Program-made: the position numbers and the translations under genes
DNA from: Ettlia oleoabundans
Taxonomy: Eukaryota; Chlorophyta; Chlorophyceae; Chlamydomonadales
Length of the DNA: 12,374 bases
Reading direction: 5' to 3'
Assembly: GCA_019693395.1 (NCBI GenBank)
Contig: JAAMXP010000989.1
Coordinates: 1 to 12,374 of the forward strand
Shown here: piece after piece, positions 9,201-12,374 of the stretch
How the letters are laid out: each line of letters begins with the position of its first letter
Numbering within the stretch: the stretch's first letter is position 1
Notes under the pieces: model-generated
Seen by the model: the letters and a program-made list of their open reading frames with translations, nothing else
Told to the model about the DNA's origin: nothing
Database searches by the model: none

Positions 9201-9866
9201 TTATAGTTCCAACCCAGCAGCCCACCTCTATCGCCGCCAAGCTGCAGTCTGCAGCCGCCAGTGGCAGCCTGGCCAACCTGATGACACAGCTGGGCCTGAC
9301 CATGACACCCAACTCGCTTACCGTAACCACATACGGCACCACCACTGCCTCGCCGCCGCCCTCCCCGTCGCCTGCCATCAACGCACCCTCTCCCGCATCC
9401 AGCACTGCTAACACCCTTCCTGCTACCCCCCGTGGCGGTGGCAGCAACGTGGGCGCCATCGTTGGTGAGTTACAGTGTACCATCAATGGCAGTGTGATGC
9501 AGCGGTGTTGACGTGCACTCTCTATCTAGCTGCTGCAGCGAAGGCTTCTTTGGCAATTGCCTCATGTCTTGGTTTTACGATCCTGTCTGCTCCATCTCTA
9601 CAGGTGGTGTGGTGGGTGGCGTGGTGGGCGCATGTCTCGTTGCCGGCGTAGTTTGGTTCGTCATCCACAGGCGCCGTGCGGCCGCAACTGCTGCCGTCAC
9701 GGGCAGCGGGCACATTGGTGGCGTCACTGCCAACATCAGCACCCGCGGAGGCGCGGGTGGCATGACCATCAAGACTCGCGCTGCACACCTCGCGGAAGAC
9801 CAGGCCTTCAGCTCCAGCCCTCGCAACACTGTGACCCCCCGCACTCGGGCGGCCAACATGGCCTGA
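6266..9866 (+). CDS. Membrane-anchored protein with four LysM domains, Pro-rich stalk and SEA-like module
   Basis: Ten exons: 6266-6695, 6789-6874, 7036-7165, 7540-7692, 7810-7946, 8137-8219, 8436-8679, 8835-8924, 9119-9464 and 9604-9866 (TGA), 653 aa in continuous phase (598 aa if 6342-6506 is spliced out). Seen: a signal peptide (residues 1 to about 23); LysM1 85-130 (QTYIVKEGDSVWSIA), LysM2 151-193 (YQIQQGDTLAYIA), LysM3 212-257 (VYAVQAGDFAFGVA) and LysM4 282-326 (YRVKQGDSLASIA), with Cys-containing spacers; a Ser-Pro-rich stretch 341-420; a module about 422-530 (KATLTFTGITATSV, VPASWVSVSA, RRRLQ) of a kind common in algal surface proteins; a second short Pro-Ser linker; a transmembrane helix about 563-587 (GVVGACLVAGVVWFVIH); and an RRR stop-transfer with a 63-aa cytosolic tail containing SSPRNTVTPR. 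LysM domains bind GlcNAc polymers (chitin, peptidoglycan). No kinase follows, so a receptor role is inference. Confidence 0.88.
6342..6506 (+). other. In-frame optional intron (exitron) after the signal peptide
   Basis: The segment runs from GATG|GTGCGC to CCGCTGCAG|TC. It is 165 bases (55 codons), phase 1, and has no stop, so the protein is intact whether or not it is removed. Its translation is a His-rich piece followed by PAPTTASPAP-type Pro/Thr repeats. The paralog downstream has an intron at the same place and phase (11231-11371), which argues that this is a genuine intron. Confidence 0.55.
6410..6465 (+). repeat. Imperfect 18-base tandem repeat coding Ala-Ser-Pro-Ala-Pro-Thr
   Basis: About three imperfect copies of a CCAGCACCCACMACVGCN-like unit give PAPTTASPAPTSASPAPT if translated. 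It lies inside the optional intron. If retained it would be an O-glycosylatable linker. Confidence 0.7.
6875..7035 (+). other. GC-AG intron in LysM2
   Basis: The junction reads CTACAG|GCAAGA ... CTCTTGCAG|GAC, phase 0. Joining there restores the LysM2 motif GIYLQDLQQLNQ. No nearby GT donor gives the required frame. CAG|GCAAG is the classical context for the minority GC-AG intron class. Confidence 0.75.
7264..7427 (+). repeat. Three tandem copies of a 55-base unit inside an intron
   Basis: Units start at 7264, 7319 and 7374 (55, 55 and 54 bases). The first two are nearly identical; the third has diverged. Each begins GTTGRGTGCTGGCCC, contains TGTGCAGCTGC and ends with CAGCAA or TAGCAA. A partial fourth copy begins at 7428. 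They sit in the 374-base intron 7166-7539, the longest in this gene. Confidence 0.9.
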
Positions 9867-10056
9867 CCCAACCCAGCCTCAGTTTGACTTTGACTACCGC
9901 AGCAGGAGCAGCATCCGTGCCCACCAGTGTCTTTCCTGTTTGGCTGGCTCCCACCAACCTACCTGCTCTTGTTGTGGACCCTCTGTTTGTTTGTCCCTCC
10001 CCCTATCTGTGGTTGCTCGCCAATCCTTTCCCCACCCGCACAGGAATCGCCCCAGC

Positions 10057-10230
10057 ACAGGAGGGAAACAGGCAGGGACGAAAAGAACAGGGAACAAGGG
10101 GCAGGTGGGGGAGACAGCCGAGGAAGAGGAGGGGGTGGAAGAAGAAGAGAGGGGGAAGGAGAAAGGAAAGGGGAGGGAAAGGAAGAGGAAGTGAGGGACA
10201 GGGAAGGGGATGGGGAGGGGAAAGGGTGGA
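10057..10230 (+). repeat. Homopurine (G/A) tract
   Basis: Nearly all purine on the plus strand, with scattered pyrimidine breaks. The longest uninterrupted stretch is 55 purines at 10137-10191. It consists of many GGAA, GGGA and GAAG blocks. Such sequence can form intramolecular triplexes or G-quadruplexes. Confidence 0.9.
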
Positions 10231-10365
10231 AACCCCCGGCACAGCAGCGGAAACCCCGCAGGAGCGGCACGAGCAGGGGAATAAACGCCCTCAAAAGCGG
10301 CAAGCAGCAGCCACCACAGCGTAAGCCCCAGCCAGAGGAAAAGGCACAGCAGTACACCCCACACA

Positions 10366-10445
10366 AGGGGTGCGGACGGGGGGGGGGGGCGCGGGGGGGC
10401 GCGGGGAGCGGAAGGGAGAGAGGGAGGAAGGGAGGCAGAGGGTGC
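10366..10445 (+). repeat. G-run cluster with G12 homopolymer
   Basis: A run of 12 G at 10378-10389 is followed by a G7 run and further G-rich blocks (GGGGAGCGGAAGGG). The spacing satisfies a loose G-quadruplex pattern on the plus strand. It lies upstream of the second LysM gene. The homopolymer length may be a sequencing artefact. Confidence 0.8.
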
Positions 10446-11151
10446 TCTGCTTGATATGCGGTGGTACCACCGGCGCAGACTGTGCAAATCAACTGGCAGG
10501 CAAGCTGCTGTAGGGAGCAGCGGGTGGTGAGTGTCAGATTGATTGATGCATGCGGAATAGCGACCTCCGCTGCGCTTTGGAGAAGGCAGGTCATTTGGTC
10601 ATATGGCCAAAACACAAAGACAAGAGCAGTGGCACAGGCAGCACCAAGCAAACCTTCTTTCTGCACACATTTGTCTGCGAGCTGCTGAGAGCGCGATCAC
10701 AAAAGACGAGCGCAGTGAACGCACCTGCACCCACCCAACCAACCACCCTGCACAGACCCACCCACGCACCCCCAACTCATGGCCAGACAGAGGCAGAGGA
10801 GAGAGAGAAGGTTTCCGGCTAACCTTGCTAAAACGGGGACTATGCACTTGGCAGACACATTTTGGCAAGGTTGCGGCGCCACCTCATCATCTGCCAACGC
10901 AGCTGGGCCGCGTGCCGCTGCCTCTCCTAACCTCACGCTCGAGCAGGGCGGGAAGAACCTCCTGTAGGCTTTGAAACGCTGTTTGGTGCGGTATCTTGGC
11001 AAGCGAGCACTGCCTTGCATTAACAACTGGCGACAGGTGGGAGCGGAAGCGTCCATTACCTGCTCAATCTTCAGTAGTTTGCAATGTCGCACGCAAACGT
11101 CGTTTTTCAAAGGATGTATGCAGGCCGGCGCAATCGCTGTTGGACACCACA

Positions 11152-12071
11152 ATGACGCGTTTGACGCCATTGCTGCTCCTGGGCCTGCTGCTAGGCCTCC
11201 AAGCAGTTGCAGCAGTGGATATCGCTGCCGGTGAGTCGCCGGCGGGCTCGGTGCAGCGCCCACGGGCCGGCCGCGTCTTGCCATCCAGCACCCAACCGCC
11301 ACCGCCGCCCAGTATGCTCATCTCACTGCGATATACGGTATGCTCTCCCGCCCGCATCGACCCTTCCGCAGTGTACGGCTTCTGTCCCAAATACATCATC
11401 AAATCAGGAGACACAATCTTTGAGTTGGCAAAGGACCTCAACGTGACACAAGGTGCGCATTCCGTCCTCGAACCACCCTGCCTGCCGCTCTTCCCAAACA
11501 CAAATACGAGGCCCCTTACCTTGCATTGTTGCCTTGTTTGGGCATTAAGCCCCAGCATACCCTCGCAATTCAGTGCAATTAGGGTTATGCCATTGCCCTC
11601 CTCGCCATGCCCTGGCTGGGGAACGGAACCACAAGGCGCCCATAACATCCCTCATGTCGGGTCCATCCCACGCACACCAACTTCTGCATCGCAGAGGCCC
11701 TCATGGCGGCAGCAACAGACTGTGGCGCTGACCTCAGCCTCCTCCAGATCGACGAGGAGATTTGCCTGCCTGGTTACGACCTTGATATCTGCGAGCGTGT
11801 GCTGCAGACCGGTGGGTGCGGCCTTGCCGGGCGAGCACAGCTCATTGCATCTGATGCATAAGGTGTAGACACAGCTCTTGCACCCATGCGTCCCATCAGT
11901 TGGCAACCATCCTGAACAGTGATCATGCTGAATCCGCTGCTTGCCCTGCATTTTCTGCAGACCCTGACCGCCCTTACTGCCAGGTGTACGAGGTGCAAGA
12001 GGGAGACACAACGAAGTCTGTGGCAAAGCTGTTTGGGATCAGCGAGCAACAGCTAATCGACCTCAACTCAG
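11152..12071 (+). CDS. Second LysM protein, 3'-truncated by the window
   Basis: Exons seen: 11152-11230, 11372-11452, 11695-11811 and 11961-12071, all joined in phase 1, giving 129 residues before the window ends in an intron. Seen: a Leu-rich signal peptide (MTRLTPLLLLGLLLGLQAVA); a first LysM at about 33-79 (YIIKSGDTIFELAKDLNVTQ, ending EEICLPGY) with the Cys pattern of LysM1 in the upstream gene; a spacer with ICERV matching ACDQV there; and the first half of a second LysM from about residue 100 (VYEVQEGDTTKSVAKLFGIS), cut before its LxPGxxLxI end. The start is the ATG in CCACAATGAC, the first Met of the hydrophobic stretch. Same strand as the upstream LysM gene, so a tandem duplicate. It has an extra intron inside LysM1 that the paralog lacks. 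Whether it has a stalk and membrane helix is unknown. Confidence 0.85.
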
Positions 12072-12374
12072 GTGGGCCTGCCTGGTGGCGCTGGGAAAAG
12101 GGAGCACAGGTCTGACATGGTGATGCCATTGATCCTGGCAGATGTGCTATGCACTGCTGGCATTGGGGCGCTACTTCTGAGGCTGCACCTGCTGCCGGTC
12201 GTCGGTCATGAAAGTGGTGTGTGCAGCATCGGCTGGTCAACTGTTGAGTGGCAAATCTTCTAAAAAGCGACGCATGTGGTGATTAAGTGGTGGTAACCTT
12301 GGGAGCACGAACCATGGCACACACCTGACTTTGTTGGCCGACTGACCCAACTATGTTCGCCGCCCCCGCCGCCC
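12072..12374 (+). other. Presumed intron of the second LysM gene, running off the window
   Basis: A GTGGGC donor follows CTCAACTCAG in phase 1. The possible acceptor CTGGCAG at about 12141 opens a frame that does not supply the expected second half of the LysM domain and stops at 12263, so I find no exon here. The rest shows no recognisable feature. Confidence 0.5.

Larger units (their letters stand above)
9867..11151. other. Non-coding region between the two LysM genes
   Basis: It holds the 3' UTR of the upstream LysM gene and the promoter and 5' UTR of the downstream one. No TGTAA was found; an AATAAA occurs at 10280-10285. ORFs here on both strands are low-complexity by-products of the homopurine tract. 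A CA/CCCA-rich stretch lies at about 10722-10780. I see no coding exon, tRNA or transposon feature. Confidence 0.6.

Noticed and set aside
9927..10454. Plus-strand ORFs rich in Glu, Gly, Lys and Arg
   Set aside because: Same cause: a pure G/A tract gives an open frame in several phases at once.
9894..10666. Long minus-strand ORFs rich in Pro, Ser, Phe and Leu
   Set aside because: They are translations of the homopurine tract complement, with no domain pattern and no splice or start context.
12072..12263. Continuation of the second LysM protein through 12072-12263
   Set aside because: The frame gives no LxPGxxLxI half of the LysM domain; a GT donor at 12072 ends the exon, and the real next exon is probably outside the window.
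1..12374. tRNA, rRNA, CRISPR or transposable element
   Set aside because: I looked for tRNA B-box-like sequence, regularly spaced repeats with spacers, terminal inverted repeats and transposase motifs and saw none; a covariance-model and repeat-library search was not possible here.

Overview
This is nuclear DNA from a eukaryote, most likely a green alga (chlorophyte). The DNA is GC-rich. Genes are split by many short GT-AG introns of roughly 80 to 375 bases. CAG/GCA repeats encode Ala, Gln and Ser runs. Some 3' ends carry TGTAA, the poly(A) signal typical of green algae. One gene has the algal combination of LysM domains, Pro/Ser linkers, an RRRLQ-containing extracellular module and a membrane anchor. 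All exon boundaries below were read by eye from splice consensus, phase and family motifs; there is no transcript evidence.

Layout, left to right. (1) 218-2324, plus strand: 3' part of a JmjC ribosomal oxygenase (NO66/MINA53 type). (2) 2503-4310, minus strand, tail-to-tail with gene 1: an uncharacterised, probably plastid-targeted protein with a DUF3783-like segment and a choice of two 3' ends. (3) 4510-5676, plus strand, divergent from gene 2 across about 200 bases: an AlkB-family (ALKBH2-like) dioxygenase. (4) 5830-6069, minus strand: a doubtful small ORF. (5) 6266-9866, plus strand: a complete membrane-anchored protein with signal peptide, four LysM domains, Pro-rich stalk, SEA-like module, one transmembrane helix and a short tail. 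(6) 9867-11151: a non-coding stretch with a long homopurine tract and G runs. (7) 11152 to beyond the window end, plus strand: the 5' part of a second LysM gene, paralogous to gene 5.

The strongest biological signal is the tandem LysM pair. Both proteins are predicted to be secreted or surface-exposed and to bind N-acetylglucosamine-containing glycans, and both share a phase-1 intron just after the signal peptide. The complete one has no kinase domain, so any signalling would need a partner. The two Fe(II)/2-oxoglutarate dioxygenases (genes 1 and 3) belong to unrelated pathways, ribosomal protein hydroxylation and DNA or RNA alkylation repair; their closeness is probably coincidence. No tRNA, rRNA, CRISPR array or transposon was recognised.
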